NCBI GenBank assembly: GCA_039105265.1
Contig: JAPFFF010000008.1
Location: 4,030,001 to 4,094,000, forward strand
DNA length: 64,000 bases
From: Tritrichomonas musculus
Lineage: Eukaryota > Parabasalia > Tritrichomonadida > Tritrichomonadidae
Direction of reading: 5' to 3'
Shown here: positions 30,595 to 41,363 of the stretch, one piece after another
How the letters are laid out: each line of letters begins with the position of its first letter
Position numbering within the stretch: position 1 is the stretch's first letter
Position numbers and translations under genes: made by a program
Notes under the pieces: model-generated
Databases searched by the model: none
What the model was told of the DNA's origin: nothing
What the model saw: the letters and a program-made list of their open reading frames with translations, nothing else

Positions 30595-33307
30595 TACCCA
30601 GGTTAACCTTAGAATTAGGGTTTTTAATAACCGATTTTTAATTGAAAATATAATTTGTAAAATATACAAAATCAATTTTATATAATATTAAATATTTTAA
30701 TTTGTACTAGCTTATTACATTTAAAAATAAATTATTAATATTAGTAATATAATATTATAAATAATTTGAAAATATTATGGAAAATTATATCAATTGAACA
30801 AATTATGCAAAAGTTAATTCTTATCTGAATTAAATATTAATATTTATTTTATAGCTATTATATTTCGACAAAACATATGAGTTGATAAATCTGTGCTAAA
30901 ATTTAAAAATCTCTTTTTTAATAGAAGTAATCGACAAAATAAGAAGCATTTCTTATTTTTACTATAATTTAATGTATAATAAGTTTTTTAACTCGCATAT
31001 ATCATATATGTGTACTCATTATATAGTAATAAAACTGTTTTTTACATAAAATATCAAACTTGGAATAAATTAAAGAATTAAATAATTATAATAAAAGCTA
31101 AAAATTTGAAGCAAATATGTAAAATGAATAAAAATGGTGTTAATATATCATTATTTTGAGGTTGATTAGAAAATTATAGGTTAGTGAAAATTAATATAAT
31201 AATCTTAATAATAGCCATATTTCTTTTTTTTCACTCAAAAAGATATCATATATCATTTCCACTTTGGAGTGAATAATATAATGGTAATAATGATATTATC
31301 TTAATTATTTACTGGAACGTTTTAGAAGGCATTTACATTCCCCTCTCAAATAATTGAGTTTAATTTGAAAGGGGGATTCAAATTTCAGAATTTTTGAGCG
31401 GTTTCTCAAAACCTTACTTAGAATCTAGGCTTTTGTATCCAGTGAACTGAGTGTCCATTTTCGACTTTTTGTAAAAAGCTGTCACTTTTTGTGGACATAA
31501 AACTGCTTTTTTATTTAGTATTTTATTCAAAGATTTGTGTTGAAGTATCCAAAAAATTTTTTATTGGATTCTTTATTTTTCCTTTAATAAACTCATTAAT
31601 ATCAGAAAAAAAGCAATAATAAATGTCTTAAACACCTACTATTCTTAATTTTTAAAAAACCTCTCAAATATAAATTATAAACTTTTCAAATTCACTAAGA
31701 ATGATTTTGACCAAGAAGATCAACATTTGAAATAAAAAATAAAATTCAATGTAAATTTGGAGCGATATAATTGGTCAAACGAAATATACATTCAAAATAA
31801 TCAATGAAAATTGAAAGGTGTATCCAAGATTGAATTAAAGTGTCCATTTTGGCTATTTTGGATACTCAAATTCTCTCAAAAAATAACGAACAAAAATGAG
31901 TATCCATTGGATACTTTTTGAATACAAACTCGTTTGGACACAAAAGCCTAGCTTAGAATTGATATTTTATAAAATATTCAAAATATTTTTTGATTTTATG
32001 GTTAACATTTTTTTCTTTTATTTTATTAAGAAAGATTTTTTTAAAATTTTGGTTAACATTTATTTTGTTAACCTTTTTGAAAAAGTTTGGAATACTTGAA
32101 TATTTCAATTGATCATATCACCACCTTAACGGCGCATATTTCATTATTTAAAAGGAAAAAAAGCAACTTCTAGTAATTTATGATGATGAATCAATTAAAA
32201 CAAAGATTTTATTCACCCGAATTATATATTTGACATGCGCTTTTGACAATCCAACTCCAAATTCAACTCATTTATGTTCAAAATTTTTTTTTAGCAAAAC
32301 CCAAAATTAAACTCTTTATACAAAATTATGCTATAATAATTGGTATATCTATTGATGTGTCATCGATAAAATCTCAAACTCTCAAACGGTTTAATTTTTT
32401 GAAATAACTTGACTTTTTTTACTAAATGCAAGCTCTTTAGTTTATTTATTTTTTCATAAAAATTAATTTTGAGCCCGACAATGCTTTTACAAAACCTATT
32501 TTGGCTACTTTACAGAAATTTTAATATGAATATTCTAAATACCTATTTTCGCTTTTTGTTTAGGTTAAAAACGATTTCATTTTACACGTTAATTTTTAAT
32601 TGATGAATAAAGATTATTTTTATGATGTTCTTTATGAAATCTCAATTCAATTTTTCATTACACAACTTGCGCCCAAATTCCAAAATCTAATTATTGCATT
32701 AATCAAAAGTACATTAGATAGTGACTAACTTGTGCCGTGAAAAAATCTTCAATAGCTTTCAAATTTCCTTAAAATTTAAGATTATTATTACTACATTTTA
32801 AATTTAGTTCAATATTGTAAGATTTAATATTAATTATTTAATTGAGGATCAATAGCCTTTGCTTATTATGCTGAATTTAACTCGAAAATTTCAATATATC
32901 TCTAAATATTTCTTATTATTATATGATGAAGAAGCATCCAAAAATTAATTTCAGATATTTTAAAGTACTCGTTACCGACATAAATTTGGGCTAGGTTAGA
33001 AAACTCAAATACTTTTCCAACAGTATAATATTAAAAATATTGCAGTTTTTCACTATTTATTTTTACACCATTTTTATATATTATTATCTTTATTAAATAC
33101 TTATTTATTTAAAATAATAAAAATCATATCTTACTATTTTTTATTTGAAGAAAAATGCAAAATTAATTTTAATACGTTTTTCCCATTCAAATTTTCTCGT
33201 TAATTTCATTGAAAAAATTATCTAAAATCGTTATTTTTTTAATTTATTCGTTATTTCCAAAAAATTCAATATTTTACAAAATATCAATTCTAAGGTTAAC
33301 CTGGGTA
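30595..33307. mobile_element. 2.7-kb inverted-repeat element, interrupted
   Basis: The ends are a 22-bp perfect inverted repeat (TACCCAGGTTAACCTTAGAA..., 30595-30616 and 33286-33307). A related internal end (about 31411-31424 joined to 31960-31995) shows a second copy of the terminal motif, itself split by the 527-bp element. No transposase ORF and no clear target duplication were seen. Confidence 0.5.
31425..31951. mobile_element. 527-bp inverted-repeat element with 8-bp target duplication
   Basis: The ends read CTAGGCTTTTGTATCCA and, in reverse complement, CTAGGCTTTTGTGTCCA. CTTAGAAT flanks the element on both sides (31417-31424 and 31952-31959). The 8-bp duplication fits hAT-like transposition (inference). 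The interior has scattered copies of GTATCCAATGGATAC-like and GTGTCCATTTT motifs and no transposase. Confidence 0.8.
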
Positions 33308-33481
33308 TTTCATAATATTTGGCTTTTTTAGAACAAATAATATTAAATATTTAATCAATAATCGAGATTATTTAAAATACAAAAAGAATTATCTTTAAAT
33401 TTTAAGGTACAAATCCAGTACGTTATTTTTTGAATAGGAGAACGTTTATTATTTGAATAGTTGCATGCCTCTGAAAAAGTT

Positions 33482-33919
33482 AGTAATATAGGGTTGGCGC
33501 GTCTGACCCCTAGATACGGATTCCTATTCTAGCTCCCCCTAATTCCTAGGAATCATACAATCTTTATAGTGCAGGGTCTCACTCGTCACAAACCCCCTAA
33601 GATTAGCTCATTTGCAGGGTTTTACGTCGATTTTCGGAAATTGCACACACGTGATCTGGAGGTCGAATTCGGATGCACTGAATCACGTTCCGGTATCGAT
33701 TTCACACCCATGACATGACGTACACGAGTGCTCGGAAACGATGTGATGTGTGTTTTCATGGTGAGGATGACGTGAGTGATAATTAATACACGATAAATCA
33801 GTTATGGAGATTTGATGGTGTTTTAATAGGTATCGAGAGGCCCCCCAGATATTGAGAGGCGTTATACAGTATAAGATTCGTGAGTGAATGACGTTGACGA
33901 GTATGGTGAAACGAGGGAG
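33482..33919 (+). repeat. Left inverted end of the Maverick-type element
   Basis: 438 bp, pairing with 37607-38044. It begins AGTAATATAGGGTTGGCGCG. Confidence 0.92.
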
Positions 33920-34052
33920 ATATTTTTTTATGAGTGATAAATTTTTAACGAGTATGAAATAAATGAAATACGATTACAACACAACTATTGATGAAGTATC
34001 AGTCGAAGATCTCAATGAGTTAATGTTAATGACGGGAATCGATAGAGAATAG

Positions 34053-34340
34053 TTGAATACATTGCGTGATGAATATGCTGATGATGAGAGAGGTTATCGA
34101 AATGAGCTTGTAATTTATATCGTTGAAACTGCTCTCGAAAACGCATTCGATGATGATGAACCACTATATAACAGTCTTTACTGGTTCTTCAAGGGTGCTC
34201 AAACTAATGCTGAACGTGAAGCTGATGCTAATGAATTCATTGATGGAATGATGAGTATGGGATATCAACCTGAGATCAAACTTATCGGTATTCCACATGC
34301 TCCAAAATCTCCTCGATCACCTTCTTTAATATCGTTTTGA
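34053..34340 (+). CDS. Maverick-element ORF, acidic, unrecognised
   Basis: About 95 codons of an acidic, helical protein (EYADDERGYRNELVIYIVETALENAFDDDEPLYNSLYWF). No family was recognised. The coding character starts somewhat upstream, near 33961. It overlaps the next, opposite ORF at its 3' end. Confidence 0.4.
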   Translation: MNTLRDEYADDERGYRNELVIYIVETALENAFDDDEPLYNSLYWFFKGAQTNAEREADANEFIDGMMSMGYQPEIKLIGIPHAPKSPRSPSLISF

Positions 34341-34603
34341 AGTTTTATCTTGAATTCAACTGTTGCATTGATGAATCCCTTTTCGATTTGACTGATGGTG
34401 TGTCCGCTGTGTGTGAGCTTCAAACGTGTTTTAGTACCGACGGGCATGGGTACATCTTTATTCTGAAACTCTTCAGTGACGAATGAGAATGTATTATCCC
34501 CACCGTTTTTCTGTACGAGGTTTCTGAGTGTATCGTTAAAGAATTCGAGAGTATCACCTTCATCATTTCCGCTGTTTTTGAATTGAGCGTTCTGATATGT
34601 CAT
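34265..34603 (-). CDS. Maverick-element ORF, possible start of a structural protein
   Basis: 112 residues from ATG 34603, including TFSFVTEEFQNKDVPMPVGTKTRLKLTHSGHTISQIEKGF. The strand-rich pattern would suit the N-terminal part of a capsid-type protein, but this is a guess from style and location, not a recognised match. Confidence 0.35.
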   Translation of the reverse strand: MTYQNAQFKNSGNDEGDTLEFFNDTLRNLVQKNGGDNTFSFVTEEFQNKDVPMPVGTKTRLKLTHSGHTISQIEKGFINATVEFKIKLQNDIKEGDRGDFGACGIPISLISG

Positions 34604-34682
34604 TTGGGTTCACATAAAAAAATCGGAAGTACTGTTGATGAACTAGCATTGAATAAATCACTTTTTATTCCCAACTCAAAAT

Positions 34683-35003
34683 ATGGCGTTCGGAAGCTGG
34701 TTGAAGAATCTCGGTAAGAAGATAGCTAATGGATTCAAGAAAGTAATACCCATCGCAAAAAAAGTAGGGAAAGTCTTTAAGAATACCGTAGCTCCAATAC
34801 TCGGAACTATAGGTAATGCTATCGGTGGTAAAGCTGGTAAAGCACTTGATATCGCAAGTAGCATCACCGGTACTGCTGCAGATAAAGCTCTCTCCATCAC
34901 TGATAAAGTCGATAACTACATCAAAACGAATCGGCGTTCAGCGATGGATGATTGGATAGCTCATGAGAGAAACCTCTCAAAACACCTCGTAATCACTAAA
35001 TAA
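34683..35003 (+). CDS. Maverick-element small basic amphipathic protein
   Basis: 106 residues; the first 60 are Lys/Gly/Ala/Ile-rich (SWLKNLGKKIANGFKKVIP, VAPILGTIGNAIGGKAGKAL) and look amphipathic and membrane-active, reminiscent of adenovirus minor core or pVI-type proteins known from this element class. The resemblance is compositional only. Confidence 0.45.
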   Translation: MAFGSWLKNLGKKIANGFKKVIPIAKKVGKVFKNTVAPILGTIGNAIGGKAGKALDIASSITGTAADKALSITDKVDNYIKTNRRSAMDDWIAHERNLSKHLVITK

Positions 35004-35095
35004 ATGTGTTTGATAACGATTGATAACGATTGAATATTTATGAAATCATTCAGAAATTATCATTAATAATTCACTATTTTTATTAACACTCAAAC

Positions 35096-35449
35096 ATGGA
35101 TGTTAAGATTATAGAGCCCATCACGCACTACATTAAAGAATTCGATACACCTAACAACTTCGATTCATGGTATAAGTCCCATCAAGAAGAGCTCGATAAA
35201 CTCACCACGCACAAACTCAACAAGATGTATCACATCAACGGATATCGCATCACGCGTATCAAAGGTGTATTATCACTCAAGAAAGCACCTCGAAAATCAA
35301 CTCCTAAAGATGATATCATCACTGATAATTCAGAGAATGAGCAGCGTTTCATAGCTATCGAAAATGAGATATCAGATATGTCTGAAGATATCAAGAATAC
35401 TGAGATTGCTTTAAAGTCTATAGAGAACTACTTCTCAAACCTCGAATGA
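35096..35449 (+). CDS. Maverick-element ORF, unrecognised
   Basis: 117 residues, with an aromatic/basic N-terminal half (HYIKEFDTPNNFDSWYKSH, YHINGYRITRIKGVLSLKK) and an acidic helical C-terminal half likely to form a short coiled coil. Its stop abuts the convergent ATPase ORF. Confidence 0.5.
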   Translation: MDVKIIEPITHYIKEFDTPNNFDSWYKSHQEELDKLTTHKLNKMYHINGYRITRIKGVLSLKKAPRKSTPKDDIITDNSENEQRFIAIENEISDMSEDIKNTEIALKSIENYFSNLE

Positions 35450-35450
35450 G

Positions 35451-36311
35451 TTATAACTGAATGAATGTTTCGCCACCGTCAATCACTTGAATTACGAGAT
35501 TTGGATGAGAGTCGGGATACTCATTCTTTAACGACATGATATTCTCATATTTTTCATAGAAATAATCGAAACAGAGGTTAGAAGCTGATTGACTATAGAT
35601 ATATCGCAATTGTTGTTTATTGAAACATGGGAATATGAATAACGTAGTGATTTCGTTTTTGATATGAGGCTTGAGTCCCTTCCATCCCTGAATCAAGAGA
35701 AAGAATGTCATATTCGTAAGTCGACAACGACGTAATAATTGCGAGAAATATGATGTTTCATTCGTGAAGAGTTTACTGTTACTGATATCATCAAACAACA
35801 CAAGTGTATGAAGATGTTTTTTATCGAAATCATCAATGTGTAATGTATTGAATAATCCCTCAATATCGCTCTTCGTGATGTTTAATTGTGGATCGTTGAG
35901 CATGTTTTCGAGATGATTATTCTTAATGGAGTAATACTCATTCTTCGATTTAATGATTTTCTCGATAGTTTTCTCAGCATCAGATTCACTCACGGTTATT
36001 ATCGGTAATCGTGATTCTATTAACGATTTCAACGCTAAGAAAGATCTATCACTTTCATTTCCATCTTTAGTAACATAAACGAGTAGATGATGAGTATTCA
36101 TTAACGATATTTTTATCACCTCTTCCAGAGCTATCACTGTCTTCCCCTGCCCTTGTTTACCAACGATTACATTAACCGAATTATATCTCACGTTAATCTC
36201 AGGATGTATCTTATCGATGAATGCTCCACTCATTTCTTTCTTCTTACTCGTTAATACCTCATTCACTTTATTTTTAACGATATCGTTTAACGATATATTC
36301 TCAGGTATCAT
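35451..36311 (-). CDS. Maverick-element packaging-type ATPase (FtsK/HerA-A32-like)
   Basis: 286 residues. Walker A is GKQGQGKT in VNVIVGKQGQGKTVIALEEV; Walker B is LVLFDDIS preceded by HTL; a downstream FFLLIQGWKGL strand fits a sensor motif. Spacing and size match the A32-like genome-packaging ATPases of Polintons and related DNA viruses. It is the best recognised part of the element. Confidence 0.7.
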   Translation of the reverse strand: MIPENISLNDIVKNKVNEVLTSKKKEMSGAFIDKIHPEINVRYNSVNVIVGKQGQGKTVIALEEVIKISLMNTHHLLVYVTKDGNESDRSFLALKSLIESRLPIITVSESDAEKTIEKIIKSKNEYYSIKNNHLENMLNDPQLNITKSDIEGLFNTLHIDDFDKKHLHTLVLFDDISNSKLFTNETSYFSQLLRRCRLTNMTFFLLIQGWKGLKPHIKNEITTLFIFPCFNKQQLRYIYSQSASNLCFDYFYEKYENIMSLKNEYPDSHPNLVIQVIDGGETFIQL

Positions 36312-36361
36312 GTTTATGAGATGTAAAAATATATATCACAACAGCATCATTCGTATCCCAC

Positions 36362-37546
36362 TTACTCTTCAGGATAAGTAATTCCAGGCATTGGATAATC
36401 GGGATCTATTGGGGCATCTTCATCAGTAGCAGCAGCTAATCGAGCATTAATATATGTATCTGATGGAGGTGGAATAGGACGAGCACCGAATTGAGATGGC
36501 GAAGCATTATCTTCGAGGTACATACTAGCATCGTTAGGCACAACTCTTACTCCACCTACTGCTGTGTTTATTTCGCTAAAGATGAAATTAACGACTCCAT
36601 CATAAGCATGAGTATTCGTGTTATCTTTAAATGCTGATATCATTGAGCGTACCATATTCATAGTAGATGCTTTACCGTTTTCACTACGTTTCAGCTTATC
36701 GAATTCTTTCTTAGTGAGTGTGTTATGAGGATCTAATGCTGATTTAAGTGATTGATTCCATATCTTTGATGAGAGTTTACCGATGAATTTCAACTTCTCA
36801 GGACCCGTCAATGCACGTCCGATACCACCTTCAACGATTACAGCAGCATCATCAAAAGCGGGTTGGAAGAGGTATTTCTTGAAGATCGCGTATGCCGATA
36901 AATTCTTAGGTGCTGTCGATGTGTATCGCTTACTATTAACTGCATCTTTATAGAATGGGAAGTTCTGATCGTAGTAACTAGTATCGAGGCGAACTCTACC
37001 GACATTTTCAACTAAGTCTTGTGATGTAGCATCATCGTAACTGAAGTATTGAGGATTGAATTGATCGCGAAGGAAATCTCTCTTACTATATACTTTAACT
37101 TCATTTCCGTGAGCATCAACATGTGATTTACCTCGCTGATTTCTTACTTGTGCACGTGCAGCCCTTGTTGGAAGTGCTGTGTTATATACTAAATCGTCAG
37201 CCCATTCACTCTTCTTTGTAGTCCATCCGTTAACGATTAATGGATTACCACGTTTATCATAAACGATGACATCAGGGATATCATCACCATTAACATCAGT
37301 GAGATTCGCTAATACTGCAGGACCGTTGGGATCACGCTTATTCAAGTACCATGGTGAGTTAGGTGATGATTGATTGTGTTTCTGTATCATAGCTTCAGCG
37401 TTTTGTGGAGCGATAGCACTCTTAACACGTTTAACATCACGTTTGATATCGAGAACTATATTCATCAATGAATCCATACCAGGTTTCTTCTCAGCAGTTA
37501 CTTGCTTAGGAGTATCTCGCAATTGAGGGTAATTTTGTTCTGTCAT
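36362..37546 (-). CDS. Maverick-element protein of unknown function
   Basis: About 394 residues taking ATG 37546 (MTEQNYPQL) as start; a slightly earlier ATG at 37576 is possible. It contains LTDVNGDDIPDVIVYDKRGNPLI, an FG-GAP/EF-like acidic calcium-loop phrase, a basic Arg-rich region (AARAQVRNQRGKS) and a Pro-rich tail. Possibly a virion-associated protein; no specific family was recognised. Confidence 0.5.
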   Translation of the reverse strand: MTEQNYPQLRDTPKQVTAEKKPGMDSLMNIVLDIKRDVKRVKSAIAPQNAEAMIQKHNQSSPNSPWYLNKRDPNGPAVLANLTDVNGDDIPDVIVYDKRGNPLIVNGWTTKKSEWADDLVYNTALPTRAARAQVRNQRGKSHVDAHGNEVKVYSKRDFLRDQFNPQYFSYDDATSQDLVENVGRVRLDTSYYDQNFPFYKDAVNSKRYTSTAPKNLSAYAIFKKYLFQPAFDDAAVIVEGGIGRALTGPEKLKFIGKLSSKIWNQSLKSALDPHNTLTKKEFDKLKRSENGKASTMNMVRSMISAFKDNTNTHAYDGVVNFIFSEINTAVGGVRVVPNDASMYLEDNASPSQFGARPIPPPSDTYINARLAAATDEDAPIDPDYPMPGITYPEE

Positions 37547-37606
37547 TTGAGTCTGAATAAAAAAACGATATCTCATAATCACATTCACTAACGATTATCC
37601 CACTTA

Positions 37607-38044
37607 CTCCCTCGTTTCACCATACTCGTCAACGTCATTCACTCACGAATCTTATACTGTATAACGCCTCTCAATATCTGGGGGGCCTCTCGATACCTAT
37701 TAAAACACCATCAAATCTCCATAACTGATTTATCGTGTATTAATTATCACTCACGTCATCCTCACCATGAAAACACACATCACATCGTTTCCGAGCACTC
37801 GTGTACGTCATGTCATGGGTGTGAAATCGATACCGGAACGTGATTCAGTGCATCCGAATTCGACCTCCAGATCACGTGTATGCAATTTCCGAAAATCGAC
37901 GTAAAACCCTGCAAATGAGCTAATCTTAGGGGGTTTGTGACGAGTGAGACCCTGCACTATAAAGATTGTATGATTCCTAGGAATTAGGGGGAGCTAGAAT
38001 AGGAATCCGTATCTAGGGGTCAGACGCGCCAACCCTATACTACT
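37607..38044 (-). repeat. Right inverted end of the Maverick-type element
   Basis: 438 bp, reverse complement of 33482-33919 with only a few visible differences. Confidence 0.92.
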
Positions 38045-39576
38045 AAGTTTAAATTGACTAGGTTTGTTTTTGACTAAGCTTGTAAAATATACCCAAATGT
38101 AAAAAAAAGACCTGGTCTTGGTGATTCTTTCTGGTCTTTTGGCGATTTTAATAAATCTTTTAAAAAGTTATTTCTTATGAATTATTAAATAAAATGATTA
38201 AATGATATTTGATGAAATAATAATTCAATTTACGAATCAACATTCAATAAATTCAATGAATTTATTTAATTACTCGGCTATATATATTCATAAAAATATA
38301 AATACTATTAATATTTTTAATACATTTTATATCAGTATATATTTAAAATATAAATGAAAAAAAATTATTTTCAATTGAAAAAATGCTTTTATTGATTTTA
38401 TTATATATTTATATCTTACCCTGTCAAATTTTCCTTTTTTAGAATTGCGGGGATTTGTTTGTCAAGAAATAAAAACTCTGAATAATTTGAATAAAAATAA
38501 TTTTTCTCAGAAAAAAAGAAAAGTTTCTATGAATACAAAAAGTTTTATATTTTTTTTTTCTTTCAATTTTCCTTTGTGGTTATATTTTATGTACGTTTAG
38601 AATAAAAAAAGGTAAATAATTTTTATTTTTCTAAGTCTCTCTTTGTTTTTATCAAATATCCTCTGGAATATATTATTAGCACCAATAGCTTTATGATTTC
38701 TACGTATTAGTTTGTCGCATGCTTCAAAAATATTTTTAATTATTCTTGAATATCTTTATGTGTTTCGAAGATTATCCCATGCTTCCTTATACAAAAGTTC
38801 ATTAAATAATATGAACTTCTGTTTTTTTGAGGCAAATTGCAGAAATAAATTTTTTCTTTCAAAAAGTTCGTTCATGGTTGATTTTGTTTTTATTTTATCT
38901 CAATATATAATTATGGGAATGACTTAAAATTCAAAAATTAAACTAATAATAATATACTCTTATAGAATAATTTACTTTCATGAAAATCTGTTTTTGAAGT
39001 TTTTCAGCATATCTTCAAAAATACAAAATCAAAGCTTAGTTTTGATTTTATTTGATTTTTGATATGCAGTTATTATTATTTTTACTAATATATTTCATTT
39101 TATGATTTAAATTAAAAATTAATAATTTTATTATCAATCAGGCATTGCATGAGATTTGCGACCAAATTACATCAGAAAAAGTTTGTTTTTTTACTTCAAT
39201 AAATCTCTAAAACTAAGTCCCCGCTCGTCCAAAGAGTTATATCAAATTATCATACTCATAATAAAAAATAAAATAAGATACTTTCTCATTTCAACTTTCG
39301 GTTTTATGTTTATTATATTAAAACAAAAAAACAATCTGAACTCAAAGTGCACCTTGATATGTACTATTTGAACTTCAAAAATAAATAAATATTTGTGATC
39401 AAATAACAAGCATCATTATTACAAATTTTGGATAAATAATTTTCATAATTTTACTAAAAAATAAAAATATATCACAAAGAAATTGCATTTAAAGCTTTTT
39501 GATTTTTTTATTTATACATATAAATATTTTTTGGTTGTTCTAATAGTCAAGTAAAGAAAACAATTGATAAGATGCT

Positions 39577-39967
39577 AATTATGAATCAGAAAATTTGAAA
39601 ATTGGGAATAAAAAGCCGCTTAAAATGACTGAGAGAACAAGTAAATAACGTTGAAATTGTCCTTGTGCCCAGCGGGGACTTGATTATTGAGATGTTGAAA
39701 TTGAGTTTGAAAAGTTGAAAATTATGAAGAATGAGCGGTTTAGAATGATCGAGAGAACAAGTAAATAACGTTGAAATTGTCCTTGTGCCCAGCGGGGACT
39801 TGATTATTGAGATGTTGAAATTGAGTTTGAAAAGTTGAAAATTATGAAGAATGAGCGGTTTAGAATGATCGAGAGAACAAGTAAATAACGTTGAAATTGT
39901 CCTTGTGCCCAGCGGGGACTTGATTATTGAGATATTGAAATTGAGTTTGAAAAGTTGAAAATTATGA
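39577..39967. repeat. 120-bp tandem repeat, just over 3 copies
   Basis: Units start with GAGAGAACAAGTAAATAACG at 39631, 39751 and 39871; each contains the GC-rich phrase CTTGTGCCCAGCGGGGACTT. Copies 2 and 3 are virtually identical. The array lies inside the 38075-40633 element. Confidence 0.92.
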
Positions 39968-40304
39968 ATAACAAAGAGTATATATTAGTCATATAAATTC
40001 TTATTGAATAATAAACAATGAAAATCATTGAATCTAAGAGCTAGAAAAGTTGAAAAAAAGGTCAGCCATTTTATTATTATTTATATGTCACTTTTTATTT
40101 TTCACCATACTAAGAAAAAGTTGATATGACATGTACGTTTATTTTGATCGTCCCTGCAATTCTAAAAAAGGAAGATTTGAAAGGGTATTTTTTTTTTTTA
40201 TTTTATATATGATATTTTGAAAGCTTTACAAATCACCATCGCCAAAAAAACCGTTTTGGTGATCTCCAAAATATATGTAAACTATTCAAAATTGAATGCT
40301 GTCG

Positions 40305-40331
40305 CCAAAAGCCCAAGACCTGGGCTTTTGG
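40305..40331. repeat. Perfect 10-bp-stem hairpin
   Basis: CCAAAAGCCC and GGGCTTTTGG flank a 7-nt AAGACCT loop, near the right end of the 38075-40633 element. Related AAGACCTGGTCTTGG and GGTCTTTTGGCG motifs lie near its left end (about 38108-38150), so these may be subterminal transposase sites. Confidence 0.75.
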
Positions 40332-40783
40332 TGAAATCGGTTATTTGGCTTTTCATCGTCAATATAAATGAGCTTTTTATTATTATTTTTTATGATATAT
40401 TATACAAATCATACAATTATTTTGTAATATTCAAAAAATAACATTTTTTTACTGAGAAAATCTTATCGATTATTAATATGACTTTTGATAAAACTCATTT
40501 AATTCCTCTTTCAAATAATTCAATGGTTTATGACAATAATAAATATTAATAAAATTTATTTGACAATAATATGGTTACATTTGGTGATTTTTAAAACCCA
40601 AAAAACGTTTATTTCACCAAATTTACAAGCTTATTTTGACACTTATTTTACAATTTAAATAAACATTATGACATGTCATATGAAATGGATGAAAATAATC
40701 GTTTTTTATTTAACATATCATCTTATTCTTTGAGAATGTCAAAAAAAATTGCGGTTACTAAACGTACTGGATTTGTACCTTAA

Positions 40784-41344
40784 GCATATATCCAAAAAAC
40801 AACGAATAAAAATTAAAAGAAAAAAATTCAATGAATTCAAAAAGTTTGGAAATTTTACAAAAATAATCATTAAATTTTAAAAAAATTAAACCGTTTTTTA
40901 TATGGTCAATATTTACTTACACGATTAACAATTCAATGATTTTTATAAAAATAAAAATACCTATATCTTTTTTTTCACCATATAAAAATGAATATAATTT
41001 GGAAAAATAATCTTAACAGCAAATAAATATAATGATATAAAATTATAAAATGAATCATATTGAAAATCAGGAGCTTCGCCCCTTCTGTTAGTGAAAATAA
41101 TCAAAAATATTCAAAAAAATTATAAATGACAAAAAATCTAGATTGAATTTTTTTATTTGAAATATTTTCCATATTGAAATATTTTCCATATTCATTTATT
41201 CGTAATAAATTCAAAAACATAATAATTCTTATATATTGAAGAATATTGAAAATTTGACAAAAAATATTATCCATTGAATCTTCAAACCAAACTTTAATTC
41301 AATTATTGCTTTTTTTCCACAAACTTTTTCTGATGATCATCTAT
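40784..41344. other. Upstream region of the 1310-residue kinase gene
   Basis: A+T-rich with no ORF. It contains GAGCTTCGCCCCTTC at 41071-41085, the inverted partner of 30264-30278. Confidence 0.5.
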
Positions 41345-41351
41345 TCACTTT
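41345..41351 (+). promoter_or_regulatory. Inr-like initiator of the kinase-Sel1 gene
   Basis: TCACTTT fits the trichomonad Inr; +1 A at 41347 gives a 17-nt leader to ATG 41364. Confidence 0.5.
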
Positions 41352-41363
41352 TATATTTTTATC

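Larger units (their letters stand above)
33482..38044. mobile_element. Shortened Maverick/Polinton-type virus-like element
   Basis: A 4563-bp element with 438-bp inverted ends (33482-33919 and 37607-38044) that differ at only a few sites, termini AGTA...TACT, and a 5-bp target duplication AAGTT (33477-33481, 38045-38049). Inside are ORFs on both strands, including a packaging-type ATPase. Its base composition is visibly less A+T-rich than the host flanks. Full-length Mavericks are 15-20 kb; polymerase B, integrase and most capsid genes are absent here, so this is an internally shortened copy with whole ends and about one evident break in its remaining ORFs. Near-identical ends suggest a recent insertion. 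Confidence 0.8.
38075..40633. mobile_element. 2.56-kb inverted-repeat element with 7-bp target duplication
   Basis: The ends read TAAGCTTGTAAA and its reverse complement; TTTTGAC flanks both sides (38068-38074 and 40634-40640). The position matches an uninterrupted stretch in the MITE at 57.1 kb. The interior has a 120-bp tandem repeat and subterminal hairpins with AAGACC/GGTCTT motifs, but no transposase, so it would be non-autonomous. The short ORFs inside look like chance. Confidence 0.75.
33402..40783. mobile_element. TTAA-flanked MITE, copy 2, split by two insertions
   Basis: The left part 33402-33481 (TTAAGGTACAAATCCAGTAC...) and right part ending at 40783 (...GTACTGGATTTGTACCTTAA) are the two ends of the GGTACAAAT-family MITE. 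A short middle piece lies at 38050-38074. Removing the insertions at 33482-38044 and 38075-40633 with one copy of each duplication leaves 248 bp, against 247 bp for the whole copy at 57032-57278, and the order matches that copy throughout. Confidence 0.85.
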
